From Caprella mutica (lineage: Eukaryota > Arthropoda > Malacostraca > Amphipoda > Caprellidae): 64,000 nucleotides of DNA. Numbering within the stretch: position 1 is the first letter of the stretch; every line of letters begins with the position of its first letter. Of the stretch, positions 37,411 to 47,876 are shown one piece after another. Under the pieces are notes generated by a model. That model ran no database searches, was not told the origin of the DNA, and saw only the letters and a program-made list of their open reading frames with translations. A program made the translations under genes and the position numbers. The stretch lies in contig CANNZV010000322.1 of assembly GCA_947561585.1 (NCBI GenBank), forward strand, positions 186,001 through 250,000, given 5' to 3'.

Positions 37411-39754
37411 TTTCTATGTACCCCCTTTTCCTTTATACCTAGGAAGGGAAGATAGCTAGGCTAAGCCAAGTAAAATAGGATGGCTCATAAACTCTCCAAT
37501 GGTCTCTCCAGCTCTCTTCAATAATAACTAAATTTCTTTCCAAAATGATCAGATTATCATAAGCACTCTCCAAAATAACATTGTAGCATACTAGCTGCTA
37601 GCAAAGGAGAAAATTAGATATTTCTGACCATTTGCAATTGAATGGCTTAAAATAAATGTAACAAACTTGCAATTAAAATGGAGAGTTAGAAAATGCTTTA
37701 ATACCTGGAGGCTAAGCTAGCTACCATCTCAGGCTATCTGAGCAGTGAGCTTTGACTTTTGACCTTTTAAAATGTAAGCCAATTGCCAATAATAAGCTCA
37801 AACTGACATTCTCTGAAAATGGGTGTGAAATCAACCGAAAAAAAAATAACTACCTAGCTTAGGTAGCTAGGTGGTTTAGAGTTAAATAAGAACATAGGTG
37901 CAGGTATCATGGATACCAATTAAAATAACGAGTTAAAAATTGGGTACCTAGGTAGGTATACCTATACTTTTTTCTTATACCTAGTATCGAAAATATGGAG
38001 CCGTACGATAACTCTGAAATTACCCTAGGAACATTTCATAAATACCAGGTCAAATCAGATATAGTTTAGTGCCAAAACATGTGAATAACTAGGTTTAAGA
38101 ATCATTAACAAAAATAACATGACAGAAATACAATACCTGGTTCAAAATAATGAACCCATTTCCACGGTACTGCGACGTCAATTTAACATCGTTTAGAATG
38201 GTAGCACCGCCATTTTGAGACCACGAGATGTGATGGAGAATAACGCTGTACTGTAAAGTGTTTCTGAAATGTATCTTTTGTAATAAATAGTCTTCACAAT
38301 ACATTATTTCTCTCTATCTAATAATAAATATTTTTTGTAACCAGTATTGGGTCATCAAACTAGCTGCCAGATTTAGTATGAAATTTATAATGTTGTTTAA
38401 TTTTTGTTTGACACTATTTAGTTCCATTTTACTTCGGCTAGAGTCTAGACAGATAATTGTTTGGTTTGAAATTGAAGGCTACCTGAAAGCAATTTCTTTA
38501 TTAATGTAATCAATGAGTCTAATGTTTCTTAATATTTTGCTGAAAACCCCAATAAATTTGATAGCATATATATTATTTTATATGGTTTTAAAGATTTTAT
38601 AATTAAAACTCTACAATTCCCCTTTTCTCTACCGACTTGCTAATTTTCAGTACGATAGTCAATCCAATATTAAATATTCATATATGAAGGCATAAAATTG
38701 GAGGAATCTACTATACAGTGTGACAATTAAATACGGTAGAAAAGTAAACCTCTGAAACTTCAACCATTTTTTTCTCACAATAAGAACAAATATATTATTA
38801 TAATGCTGAGATTTTTAAGTTGGAGGAAGTAAAGATAACGGACCAGAAACTCTGGTCCGTTATCTTTACTTGCTCTTCTAAGTTTTAAAGATACTCTTCA
38901 GTTTTCAAAATAGAGATCTTAAGATGTCCAGTAAACATAACAATTTTGAGCCAACGTTTGCCCGAAACAGAGCGAAACTCTGGGACAACGTACGTTGTTT
39001 TGCCGGTCTCGATGTATTGGGCCAACACAGGCCCGACGTTGGCCCACCTCACGGATGTCCAATGGCCCAGAACAGTAAAACCACGTATAACCGACTTGTT
39101 CTGATGTTTGGACAGTGTAAATCCGACGTTTTGTCATATAAATTGATGCCGGCAATACTTAATGTTGCCGATGTTATGCATGTCTACTGTCAGTGTTATT
39201 TTCATATTGGAGGAGTATTAATTAGATTACGCTATACAGAACACGTGAAAACAACAGTTACTTCTAACAATGTAGTAACTGTTCTACTAATACATTTTAC
39301 AGATCAAAATCAAGGGGGGGGGGGGGTTTGATACAGTTGCCAATTCAAACTCATATCCATACTATTTTAGTTGCGCTACTTTAACCAAATATTAATATTT
39401 TTATTTAAAATTGAATAGAAAGTATAATTTTCAATGTGAATAATTATTTCAAACGGAAAAATAACTAGCGGCCAGGCTCATCTTTATGAGTGAAATAAAT
39501 AAAAAGTTAAATTAATAATTGAAGGGATAACAGGCATATTTATACTAAGTTGCCAAAAACGGCTACAATTTCAAAGATAAACTTTATCGAGGATATTAAA
39601 TTGGCTACTTGGTGTGATTAAAGTTGGGAGAGATCGTTTAGCGATAAAAAATATGAAATGCGTTTATTATAAATTACTAATTAGATCCCAGGACAATTAG
39701 GTGAAGGTAATTGAGGTGATCCAACTTCATGATTATCTGTCTTTCACTAATTTG
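37411..39754. other. intergenic, repeat-rich
   Basis: A copy of the short palindromic repeat (about 37,890-38,010) and a 21-bp hairpin (38,827-38,871) lie here. A GC-richer stretch with GGCCCGACGTTGGCCC-type repeats (38,920-39,080) follows, then a run of 13 G at 39,314-39,326. The 135-codon open frame across 38,924-39,331 overlaps this repeat and the G run and is not supported as a gene. Confidence 0.5.
38827..38871. repeat. perfect 21-bp inverted repeat with 3-base loop
   Basis: Arms 38827-38847 and 38851-38871 are exact reverse complements (AAGTAAAGATAACGGACCAG plus A), with loop AAC. Weaker complementarity continues outward (TTTTTAAGTTGGAGG against GCTCTTCTAAGTTTTAAAG), giving an imperfect stem of about 35 bp. 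Confidence 0.9.
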
Positions 39755-39863
39755 AACATTGAGCAATTGATTTTTCGAGCATTTGATTATTCGAGCAATT
39801 TTTCATTCGATCAATTGTTCGTTCGAGCAATTGATTTTCGAGCAGTTTTTTTCGAGCAATTAA
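39755..39863. repeat. short minisatellite based on TTCGAGCAATTGA
   Basis: Seven or so degenerate copies of a 13-19 base motif (TTCGAGCAATTGATTTT and variants) end four bases before the 5' LTR. Confidence 0.75.
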
Positions 39864-39867
39864 CCTA

Positions 39868-40309
39868 TGTGGTAATGTAAACACAGCAATTGTGTATGCA
39901 TTACTATCATCACGAACCTATATGATTGTAAGTAAGTGACAGTCAAGTCAGTTACCGATTCGCTCTCGTGAGCTACACACCTTATCTCCTGTTCGTAGTT
40001 ATTGAGACCTTAACTTGCGAGCGTTCTAGTGGAGATATTCTTTGTATTACCCCTTGCTTGACTAATGAATATATTCTCTTTAAGTGTTAATTACTTTACC
40101 ATTATTACCCTTAAATACAGTTAAGCTTGGACCAGAGGCCTGAGGTCGGAACCATAGTGGCAAGGTGGTTCTAGGGCATGGTACCATGAGTATTTAGTAG
40201 AAAGAGATATATAAAGAGAAAGGAATCTGAAAATACCATAAGAGTAGGATCCTATTACTTAGAGCCCATACACTGAGACGTTATAAGGAAGTAAACCGAT
40301 AACGTCACA
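39868..40309 (+). repeat. 5' LTR
   Basis: 442 bp, beginning TGTGGTAATG and ending AACGTCACA. A TATA-like box TATATAAAG is at 40208-40216, which would place the start of transcription near 40,240. An arthropod initiator TCAGTT at 39948-39953 is an alternative. The upstream U3 holds no other motif I can name. Confidence 0.96.
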
Positions 40310-40310
40310 T

Positions 40311-40325
40311 TGGTGGCCGTATGGT
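40311..40325 (+). other. primer-binding site
   Basis: TGGTGGCCGTATGG starts one base after the LTR. TGG pairs with the CCA end of a tRNA. I could not match the rest to a specific insect tRNA from memory, so the primer is left unnamed. Confidence 0.7.
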
Positions 40326-40666
40326 GCGTGATTAAGTAATTCGAATTTAATGTGCGGAAATTCAATTACTAAAGTAAAAGATTGAAAGCTTTGTAATTTA
40401 CCAAAAACTAAGTTAACCATCTGATTGGAGAGTGTTTGATTACAGCAAGACCGGGTTTTGCGACCCTATATGAAGGTACGATCCAATTAAGGTGTTCAGT
40501 TTTTGTGATAAAGTATAAAGATAATTCAACTCAAGGTCAAGCAAACGGCATCTCGAAAATTATCGGAAGGATAAGGAGAGTACAGATGGCCTAATTTGAA
40601 ATTTGAATGAGCAGAGACAATCAACAAGACTGACCAGTCTGAAAAAAAAAAAAAAAATTCTGGAAA

Positions 40667-40694
40667 TTCTGGAAAATTCTGGAAAATTCTGGAA
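40667..40694 (+). promoter_or_regulatory. heat-shock-element-like array in the retroelement leader
   Basis: Six alternating TTC and GAA triplets with exact 2-base spacing (TTCTGGAAAATTCTGGAAAA, then TTCTGGAA) match the HSF consensus TTCnnGAAnnTTC. Another TTCTGGAA sits one base out of phase just upstream (40658-40665). It may be a chance product of a short tandem repeat. A poly(A) tract precedes it. Confidence 0.45.
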
Positions 40695-40867
40695 GAAACT
40701 GGAAAGCACGGAGGGAGGAAGCGAAAGGGTAAAGCGTTGCACGTTGGCGAATGGTGATGGAAAACATTCGATTATAAACAACATGCAAAAAAGCCGTAAA
40801 TCAACCAGAAATTGAGAGTCTAATTTGTTTAAATACTACATCTGAAAAGTATTTATTCAAACTGCTA

Positions 40868-41060
40868 CATTCAGTGAACATTCAACATTCAGTGAATTTT
40901 TAACATTCAGTGAACATTCAGTGAACATTCAGTGAACATTCAGTGAACATTCAGTGAACATTCAACATTCAGTGAATTTCTAACATTCAGTGCACAACGA
41001 TCAGTGAACACTTAACAGTCAGTGCACAACGATCAGTGAACATTCAGTTAACATCATAAC
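40868..41060 (+). repeat. 11-bp tandem repeats in the leader
   Basis: About a dozen copies of ACATTCAGTGA, with interruptions (CATTCAACATTCAGTGAATT, CAGTGCACAACGATCAGTGA). These lie in the untranslated leader between the primer site and gag. A packaging or dimerisation role is possible but not shown. Confidence 0.85.
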
Positions 41061-41586
41061 AGTTAACATCAGAGCAAAAATCAACGACAAAACCTGATAA
41101 GCGGGACCCACTGTACATGGAACCGAAAGTTGAGTATAACATATAATCTAATGTCATCCTTGCATTCAGTCTCATTTCTGAAGCGATCAGAGTAAGATCT
41201 AAGTGTTAGACCTTAGTCAGTGGTGAATAAATCTGTTCTGTTTAGTCAAGAATTGTGTTGATGAATAAGCAATAAGCAGAAGGTAATTAATCATTACTGC
41301 AGCAGTTATAATTATAGATGTATGTGTGCATGCATTTCTTTTAGCTTTGAATTGCTGAGTGTCGTTATTAATTGACAGGTATAAATATTTTATATTTATT
41401 GATTTAACAAATATTGCTCTATATTTAATTATATTTCATTTATTATTTATTGATTATTTTTTAATGTTTGACGGATAATTTTTTTTGGATAGCCTATTAT
41501 TTTTTCTTCCTTTTTCGTAATTTGTGATTACACGTGCACTACACTTGTTTAAGTACACAATAACACCTCATTAGGATAGGAAACAC

Positions 41587-42843
41587 ATGCCAACCTCAGA
41601 GGACGAAGCGATTAATGCTGAGGCTGTAGAACTTAGATCTGGAAGACGAACCAAACCCAGAATACAGAAAACTAAACAGAACAAAACACCCCCCAAAACA
41701 CCCCCCAAGACACCACCCAAAACACCACCCAAAACACCCCCCAAAACACCCCCCAAAATGTCGGTTGAATTAACACAAGCTCAACTCCAAGAGATAATTA
41801 AAAGCAGAAGTACGACAATCATAAATTCTGATTCATTGCCGATATTCAGGGGAAGAAGAAGGCCAGAAGATCCAGCTTTCGAGGAGAAGAACACGTTCAG
41901 ACAACATCTCAGCCTATTAAATAATCATATATCCAGCTTAGGGGATAAAGATGACGTAGAAAAAAAGAAGATCCTTTTCAGGAGCGCTGATTGCAAGCTA
42001 GGAGATTTTCAAATTACTGTTAATAACGTTGTTAACGGTAAAACATTTAAAGATAGCACATACCAAGAGATATGCACGGTACTAGAAGACATATATGTGC
42101 AGAAAGACAGCAAGGATATCTACAGTGTATGTCATGAATTATACACTAATAAATTGAAGGATGAAACTACAGCTGCCAGTGACATCTTAAGTACATTAGA
42201 AAAAATAGGAGAAGTCACGGATTTTATATTAAATGACGACACAATGAACGCCCAATTTCCAATAAGGACAGCAACTGAAAGCGATGAATCATTCACACGC
42301 AAATTAAAAAATCACGCAAAAGATCTTATGAATACATCAATGTATTTAACGATATTGGGTCCACAGATCAACCCCAGTATCATCAAAGGAGTCGTTGAAG
42401 GTCCTTTTAAGACAACAGCTAATTTACTGTCTGCTACAACGAAGAAAATAAGATCTTTGCCACATGATAAAAAAATTCTAATACCAAAGAAGAATTTCAA
42501 TGACACAGAAACTTTTTTGATAGAAAAACCCGAGGGTGAGAATCAAGGCAATTTTCACGAGGATATGCTAGAAGATACAGAAGCATATTACACTTATGAT
42601 ACAAGAAACAGAGGAACAGGAACAGCAGGTAGGTATGCACGCAGAAGCAGATTCAAATACAATCACACAGGCAGAGCATATGTACACAACACTAATAACC
42701 CCCACCCTACCCTTACCCCTCACAGCAGCAGTAGTACAATTAAGTGCTACCGTTGCAACAAAATAGGACATATAGGTAGAGAATGTCGTGCTCAACAACC
42801 TTTTAATCAAGGACAGGGCAAGGATTTTCGCAAAAACATGTAA
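41587..42843 (+). CDS. gag: Gag polyprotein of the Ty3/gypsy element
   Basis: 418 residues from the first ATG of the frame. Residues about 33-57 are a low-complexity KTPP repeat (six copies, 12-bp unit), unusual at a Gag N terminus. A second ATG after it (MSVELTQAQLQ, 41,758) could be the start of the capsid region, so initiation there is possible. The middle is a helical capsid-like region. Near the C terminus is one zinc knuckle CYRCNKIGHIGREC (CX2CX4HX4C), the nucleocapsid RNA-binding motif. It forms the virus-like particle that packages the element RNA. It overlaps the open pol frame by 37 bases. Confidence 0.93.
   Translation: MPTSEDEAINAEAVELRSGRRTKPRIQKTKQNKTPPKTPPKTPPKTPPKTPPKTPPKMSVELTQAQLQEIIKSRSTTIINSDSLPIFRGRRRPEDPAFEEKNTFRQHLSLLNNHISSLGDKDDVEKKKILFRSADCKLGDFQITVNNVVNGKTFKDSTYQEICTVLEDIYVQKDSKDIYSVCHELYTNKLKDETTAASDILSTLEKIGEVTDFILNDDTMNAQFPIRTATESDESFTRKLKNHAKDLMNTSMYLTILGPQINPSIIKGVVEGPFKTTANLLSATTKKIRSLPHDKKILIPKKNFNDTETFLIEKPEGENQGNFHEDMLEDTEAYYTYDTRNRGTGTAGRYARRSRFKYNHTGRAYVHNTNNPHPTLTPHSSSSTIKCYRCNKIGHIGRECRAQQPFNQGQGKDFRKNM
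42807..42843 (+). promoter_or_regulatory. gag/pol overlap, candidate -1 ribosomal frameshift site
   Basis: The pol frame is -1 relative to gag and is open from 42,807, after a TAA at 42804-42806. Gag ends at 42,843. In the overlap, gag codons CGC AAA AAC ATG TAA create C-AAA-AAC at 42831-42837, close to the classic A-AAA-AAC slippery heptamer, two codons before the gag stop. Confidence 0.5.
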
Positions 42844-42899
42844 ATACAAACACAAGTAAAAAACAAGATAGGTCTCACGGGAAAACGGTCGGTAGCTCC

Positions 42900-45800
42900 G
42901 TGTACGAATGTGAATTGAACATGAATAAATTAGATCCAGTGCACGTTAAATTCAATGGTAAAAGTAACTCGTCACTCAACACAAGTTGTGAATGTAAAAA
43001 TAAGTTCGATTTATTAAAAGAAGAAGAGTTAAGCGTTGAGGATAAAAAAACGAGCGAAACATATATAACAGTCCAATTAGTAAAAAATAAAGATGAATTA
43101 AGCGGATTGATGGACTGTCATTATACGATAAAAGGGACTTCTAAGCCAACGATAATTTTACATAGTAAAGAATTTGATTGGGAAGCTTTAATAGATTCAG
43201 GAAGCGAGCGAACGATTTTAAACAGTCGTAATTTTAATTACAAGGCGAGTCACGAGGACATTATAAAATCAAAAGTAACTATTAAAGGCATAAACGGACG
43301 TTCCGAAGTAAAAGGTGAAGTAAAATTTGAACTAGTGTCGAAATCACATAAGCAAACAGTAAACGCTTTACTAATCAACAACAACAGCTTACCATATGAT
43401 GTAATATTAGGAAGGGACGTGTTAACGAACGCGCAAATTGATTTTGATAAGAAAATATTAAAATTAGGTGAAGAAAAAATTCCGTTTATGGAAAAACGTA
43501 GAATAGCTACTAAAGAACTATTAAGCACGGATTGCTTAATATCAGAGCTGGTCCTTACTTCAAATAGGTCAAAACGAAGAACGTTGATAAGACAAATAAA
43601 CGAACGAACAAACAGCCGCAGTAGAATAGCGAAAGTAAGGGTTAAACCTCAACAAAAAGGGCAAACGAAGGTTATGAAATCCGAGGTAAAAACGAAGTCA
43701 AGGAATAAAAATAAAAAACGCGAGAAGAACGGAAATGTTCATATAAATAGCCAAGTCGTTGAGGCAAACAGCGTACAAATATTGTATGGATTTGTCAAAA
43801 ACAACGAAGCAGGAAGTTATATTATAGCTAAAAGAAGTTTCAATAGTGGTTTAGTGATAGCCGAAACACTAATAAAAATCGAAGACACAAAAAAAGAGGG
43901 AGATCAAGTGTCAATATGCCCAGTTTTCGTAATGAATCCGACGGATAGTGATATCATATTACGGGACAATATGATAGTTGGAAACCTCCAGACGTACGAA
44001 GAGCAAGTCGAAGTAAATATAGCGACTATATCGGAGTGTTTAAATAATAGGACTCATAAATCTAGGTTAGGAAACGTGTTGAGTGACGAAAAAACAAAGC
44101 CATTTGAACGAAACGTTACCCCTGAACTAATTTATGAAAAGTCAAAGGTACATGCAGTTGGAATTAATGGAGAGCCATTAGTTACAACGCATGGCAACCG
44201 AGATATGAAGTCTAAAATATCACGTGACGGAAGCGCTGATAGAAGCCGTGACAGCACATTAAGTGCTGATGAAGAAAACAATTCTCAGACAGTGCCATCA
44301 GCACCGAGAAGGTTAGTTAATGCTGACATATCATGTGGAATGACAGAGTATGAAGACAAAATGACGCAGTTACTAAATGACTTTAGAGACGTAATCACGA
44401 TCAATGACGAAGAAATCGGGACTACTAGTATATGTAAACACACAATAATATTGAAAGATCCTAATATAGTGATCAACAAAATACCGTATAGAATACCACA
44501 TAAATTTCAAGAACAACTTGAAGAAGTCAATAAGTCAATGTTAAAGGAAGGAACAATAGAACCTTCAATGTCCGAGTACAACTTCCCGGTTATCGTTGTT
44601 CATAAAAAGAATGGGGAAATACGACCCGTAATAGATTTCAGATCATTAAATAAGTGTGTCCATATACAAGGATTTCCTTTACCTAGAGTTGACGACATGC
44701 TAGGATCTTTAGGTGGATCAAAGATATTTTCTAGTTTAGATCTGAGGAGCGCATTTCACCAGGTGGAACTCTCCGAGGAGTCTAAAAAGCTTACAGCATT
44801 TGCGGTAAATGGTAAGAAATGGCAGTTCAGAAAGCTACCATTTGGTTATGTCAATAGTCCAAAAGTATTTCAAGCAATAATGACAAAAGCGTTAAGTAAT
44901 GTATTAGGGAAACTATGTTTCGTATTTATTGATGACATCCTAATTTTTAGTCGATCATATGAACAACATTTAAATGATATTGGCCAAGTGCTAATGAATT
45001 TACGTGACGCTCATTTGAGATTAAAATTAGAGAAGTGTGAATTCTTTAAACACGAAATTAATTTTCTTGGACATCGAGTCACTACTGAGGGCATCCGATG
45101 TATCCAAAACGAAAAACTTAGAGAAGCATCTAGACCAACAGATGTAAAACAACTTCAGCGATTTTTAGGGCTTGCGAATTATTTTCGTAAGTTCGTACCT
45201 AAATTTAGTCAGAAAGCCGACCCATTATATAGACTATTAAGGAAGGACACTAAATTTGACTGGACTGACGAATGTGAGGCTAGCTTCACTAGTCTCAAAA
45301 ATATATTGACATCAGATACGGTTTTAGCTCATCCAAATTATTCCAGACCATTTTATTTATTTACTGACAGCTCAAATATCGGAGTTGGCGCAGCACTGCT
45401 ACAACCAGTTTCGACCAAAAGCAAAACATTAAGACCCATAGCATATTTCAGTAAATCATTAAATTCTACTCAAAAAAGGTACTCCACGACTAAACAAGAG
45501 TTTCTTGCAATACATCTAGCTTTAAAGGAATTTCAATATCTATGTCTAGGGTATCCTATTACCATTTTAACTGATCACAAACCTTTATGTGCATTTTTTG
45601 GTAATAAACTTCCATTAGACACGGCTTTAGCCAGGTGGGCAATCGAGGCTAGCACATATGAGTGTACCATCAAATATTTTGAAGGTAAGCGCAATGTGGT
45701 AGCAGATACCCTTAGTAGATTAACTCCTTTAACGGAAGAAACAATAGATGATTGTGAACTTTTAACACCATCTAATGAAAGTTGTAGCTCAATTGAAAAT

Positions 45801-47075
45801 TATATAGCAACCACAAGATCGAGAGCTAAGCTAAATGTACCACAAATTATTAACAACAATGACAGTGACTCAGAAACAGACTCAGAAAACGAACAAGAAT
45901 CAGATCCATCTAAATTGTATAAAATCAACAAAGAAAAACCATTTCTGAACTACATACCTAAACACGAAGATATAACATGGACTATAAACAGACTAAAGAC
46001 TGCACAGTCAAACGACTTTGCTTGTAAGGAAATAATGGATATATTACAGAAAAAACAATTAGGAACATCTAGGAACATAGCTGAATTTTTCATATTAGAC
46101 GGAATATTATATCGACATCGGAAAATAGATACTCGGGCAGCCAGTATTGTTAATTATGTTATACCAAATGAAATGATCAATTTAGTAATTAATTCAATAC
46201 ATTTTAACACCCATTGTGGTTTAGCTCATACGCTATTTCAATTTCGACTAAAATATTATCATTTTCAAGAAAGATCGGTCATAGAATCTTTTATTAAAAG
46301 ATGTGACGTTTGCAAAATCCTTAAAGGAAGTCTAGATACACCAATTAAATTAATGTCTGCCCCAGTAGCTAATACACCATTTGAAACAGTTTCATTTGAT
46401 TTTATAGGACCTTTTATAACAACTGACACGAACAACAAATATATTTTGTCAATAACATGTATGTTGACAAGATATAACGAATTACACGCAGTAGCTGACA
46501 AATCAACTAACACAGTAATTGATTGTCTAAGTAAAACATTTAGTCGTTGTGGATATCCCAAAACGTCAATGTCGGATTGTGAGAAAGAATTCAAGTCTAA
46601 CGCAATTAGAACTTTCAGTGAAATACATCAGATATACAAATGTGAGGTATTACCATATTCAGCATATTCCAATGGAATTTGTGAACGTAATAACCAGAGA
46701 ATTAACAAATTATTAAGATTCTATGTAGCCACAGTAGATCACAATAATTGGGACATGTTTCTCGATATTGTCCAAAACACAATTAACAACCAATTAAATT
46801 TGACCTTGAAAGATACACCCTCATACGCTCTTTTTGGGAGAGACACATCTCCAAATATTCAAGCAGAAAATTTGGATAACATTTACAATTTAGATACATC
46901 AGAATCAATAGTCAAAATCAAGGCCAGACAAGCTATATTTATTCAAGATCAGATAAGAGCTAACATAATTAATCAATCAAACAAACGCATAATTTACCAC
47001 AATAAGACACGAAAAGACAAAATTATACAGATAGGTGATCGAGTATTAATTAGAAATCATCAAAAAAACACATAA
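42900..47075 (+). CDS. pol: Pol polyprotein (protease, RT, RNase H, integrase), Ty3/gypsy
   Basis: The frame is open from 42,807, probably reached by frameshifting; the first in-frame ATG is at 42,921. Numbering from 42,900: aspartic protease LIDSGSERTIL at about 97-107; a lysine-rich linker and metavirid pre-RT domain to about 480; reverse transcriptase with VIDFRSLNK and catalytic FIDD at about 678 (an F/YxDD variant). RNase H starts at FTDSSNIGVGAAL (about 820), with further acidic residues in TTKQEF, LTDHKPL and VADTLSR. The integrase has an HHCC zinc domain (about 1100-1140, ending CDVC) and DDE residues in SFDFIGPF, SDCEKEF and CERNN. Catalytic residues look intact. The frame stops at TAA 47073-47075, directly after an A7 run, before the usual C-terminal module. 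Confidence 0.95.
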   Translation: MYECELNMNKLDPVHVKFNGKSNSSLNTSCECKNKFDLLKEEELSVEDKKTSETYITVQLVKNKDELSGLMDCHYTIKGTSKPTIILHSKEFDWEALIDSGSERTILNSRNFNYKASHEDIIKSKVTIKGINGRSEVKGEVKFELVSKSHKQTVNALLINNNSLPYDVILGRDVLTNAQIDFDKKILKLGEEKIPFMEKRRIATKELLSTDCLISELVLTSNRSKRRTLIRQINERTNSRSRIAKVRVKPQQKGQTKVMKSEVKTKSRNKNKKREKNGNVHINSQVVEANSVQILYGFVKNNEAGSYIIAKRSFNSGLVIAETLIKIEDTKKEGDQVSICPVFVMNPTDSDIILRDNMIVGNLQTYEEQVEVNIATISECLNNRTHKSRLGNVLSDEKTKPFERNVTPELIYEKSKVHAVGINGEPLVTTHGNRDMKSKISRDGSADRSRDSTLSADEENNSQTVPSAPRRLVNADISCGMTEYEDKMTQLLNDFRDVITINDEEIGTTSICKHTIILKDPNIVINKIPYRIPHKFQEQLEEVNKSMLKEGTIEPSMSEYNFPVIVVHKKNGEIRPVIDFRSLNKCVHIQGFPLPRVDDMLGSLGGSKIFSSLDLRSAFHQVELSEESKKLTAFAVNGKKWQFRKLPFGYVNSPKVFQAIMTKALSNVLGKLCFVFIDDILIFSRSYEQHLNDIGQVLMNLRDAHLRLKLEKCEFFKHEINFLGHRVTTEGIRCIQNEKLREASRPTDVKQLQRFLGLANYFRKFVPKFSQKADPLYRLLRKDTKFDWTDECEASFTSLKNILTSDTVLAHPNYSRPFYLFTDSSNIGVGAALLQPVSTKSKTLRPIAYFSKSLNSTQKRYSTTKQEFLAIHLALKEFQYLCLGYPITILTDHKPLCAFFGNKLPLDTALARWAIEASTYECTIKYFEGKRNVVADTLSRLTPLTEETIDDCELLTPSNESCSSIENYIATTRSRAKLNVPQIINNNDSDSETDSENEQESDPSKLYKINKEKPFLNYIPKHEDITWTINRLKTAQSNDFACKEIMDILQKKQLGTSRNIAEFFILDGILYRHRKIDTRAASIVNYVIPNEMINLVINSIHFNTHCGLAHTLFQFRLKYYHFQERSVIESFIKRCDVCKILKGSLDTPIKLMSAPVANTPFETVSFDFIGPFITTDTNNKYILSITCMLTRYNELHAVADKSTNTVIDCLSKTFSRCGYPKTSMSDCEKEFKSNAIRTFSEIHQIYKCEVLPYSAYSNGICERNNQRINKLLRFYVATVDHNNWDMFLDIVQNTINNQLNLTLKDTPSYALFGRDTSPNIQAENLDNIYNLDTSESIVKIKARQAIFIQDQIRANIINQSNKRIIYHNKTRKDKIIQIGDRVLIRNHQKNT

Positions 47076-47211
47076 ATTACAATTAAATTGGATAGGACCA
47101 GGTACAGTATTACAAGTGAAAAAAAACAAAGCTATAATTAAATTAGGACATCAAAAGATAACTAGTAACATAAATTACCTAACTAAGTTGGAAAAATTCA
47201 CAACAAATTAA
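47076..47211 (+). pseudogene. integrase C-terminal tail out of frame with pol
   Basis: Downstream of the pol stop, the +1 frame stays open to TAA 47209-47211. It carries a GPY/F-like motif (WIGPGTV) followed by a lysine-rich tail, the expected end of a Ty3/gypsy integrase. The break coincides with the A7 homopolymer at 47062-47068, so one extra A, whether a real mutation or a read error, or programmed slippage, separates it from pol. The tail normally helps DNA binding and target choice. Confidence 0.75.
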
Positions 47212-47852
47212 TTAAATAATTTCATTAACATCATTAAACAGGAAATCAAATTATGAGAAATTTGAATATAAACATTCTATAGAAAGTCCACAAAAGGAAC
47301 ACATAAAACGAAGTAACATGAGTAACATGTTACATTTACACGAACACGTGACATATAACACGGTTACATGCAAAGAGTCAGAGAAATGTTTACATTTTTT
47401 TTTTGCTTACGCGAGTCAAACAAACAGAGCATACAATTCATTGTTCAAACTACAATATTTCCTTTGCTCAGTAAGAGAATTATTGTATGTATTTAATTGT
47501 ATGTATTTTAATTGTAATATTTGTATGTATTCAGTTTAAGTTGATGGGATGAATTATGAATTTTATTAATATAAAATTTCATATAATAATTTTAAGAGGA
47601 TTAATTTTTTTTTGTTGTATGCATGTTAATTTTAAATTTTGTGTTTATATGTTGGTGTAACGAATAAGATGAATTATATTCTGTAAACGTAGTAGTACAA
47701 TTGTTTGAAATCAGAATGAAAATTTGAAAAAAAATATATATATATATTCAAATTTAGGATGAAATACTGAAATAATATAAAAACAAAAATGATTAATTCA
47801 AAATGAGACTGAAATCTGATAAAATACCTAAAAAATGAACAGGGGCCATGAT

Positions 47853-47876
47853 CTAACAGTATCGTTTTGATTTCAG
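47853..47876 (+). promoter_or_regulatory. candidate branch point and 3' splice site for a subgenomic mRNA
   Basis: CTAAC (47853-47857) lies about 20 bases before GTTTTGATTTCAG, whose AG is at 47875-47876. Directly after it the sequence changes from AT-rich to a C/G-richer 145-base leader before the ATG at 48,022. This mirrors the spliced env mRNAs of gypsy-type elements. No donor could be assigned with confidence. Confidence 0.5.

Noticed and set aside
38924..39331. 135-codon plus frame
   Set aside because: Spans a GGCCCGACGTTGGCCC-type repeat and ends in a run of 13 G; no domain, and competing frames overlap it.
40603..40815. 70-codon frame in the retroelement leader
   Set aside because: Crosses the poly(A) and TTCTGGAA repeats; better read as untranslated leader.
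47318..47539. 73-codon plus frame between pol and the small membrane ORF
   Set aside because: Cys/Tyr/Phe-rich AT-driven frame with no domain. It lies upstream of the splice acceptor, so it is unlikely to be translated.
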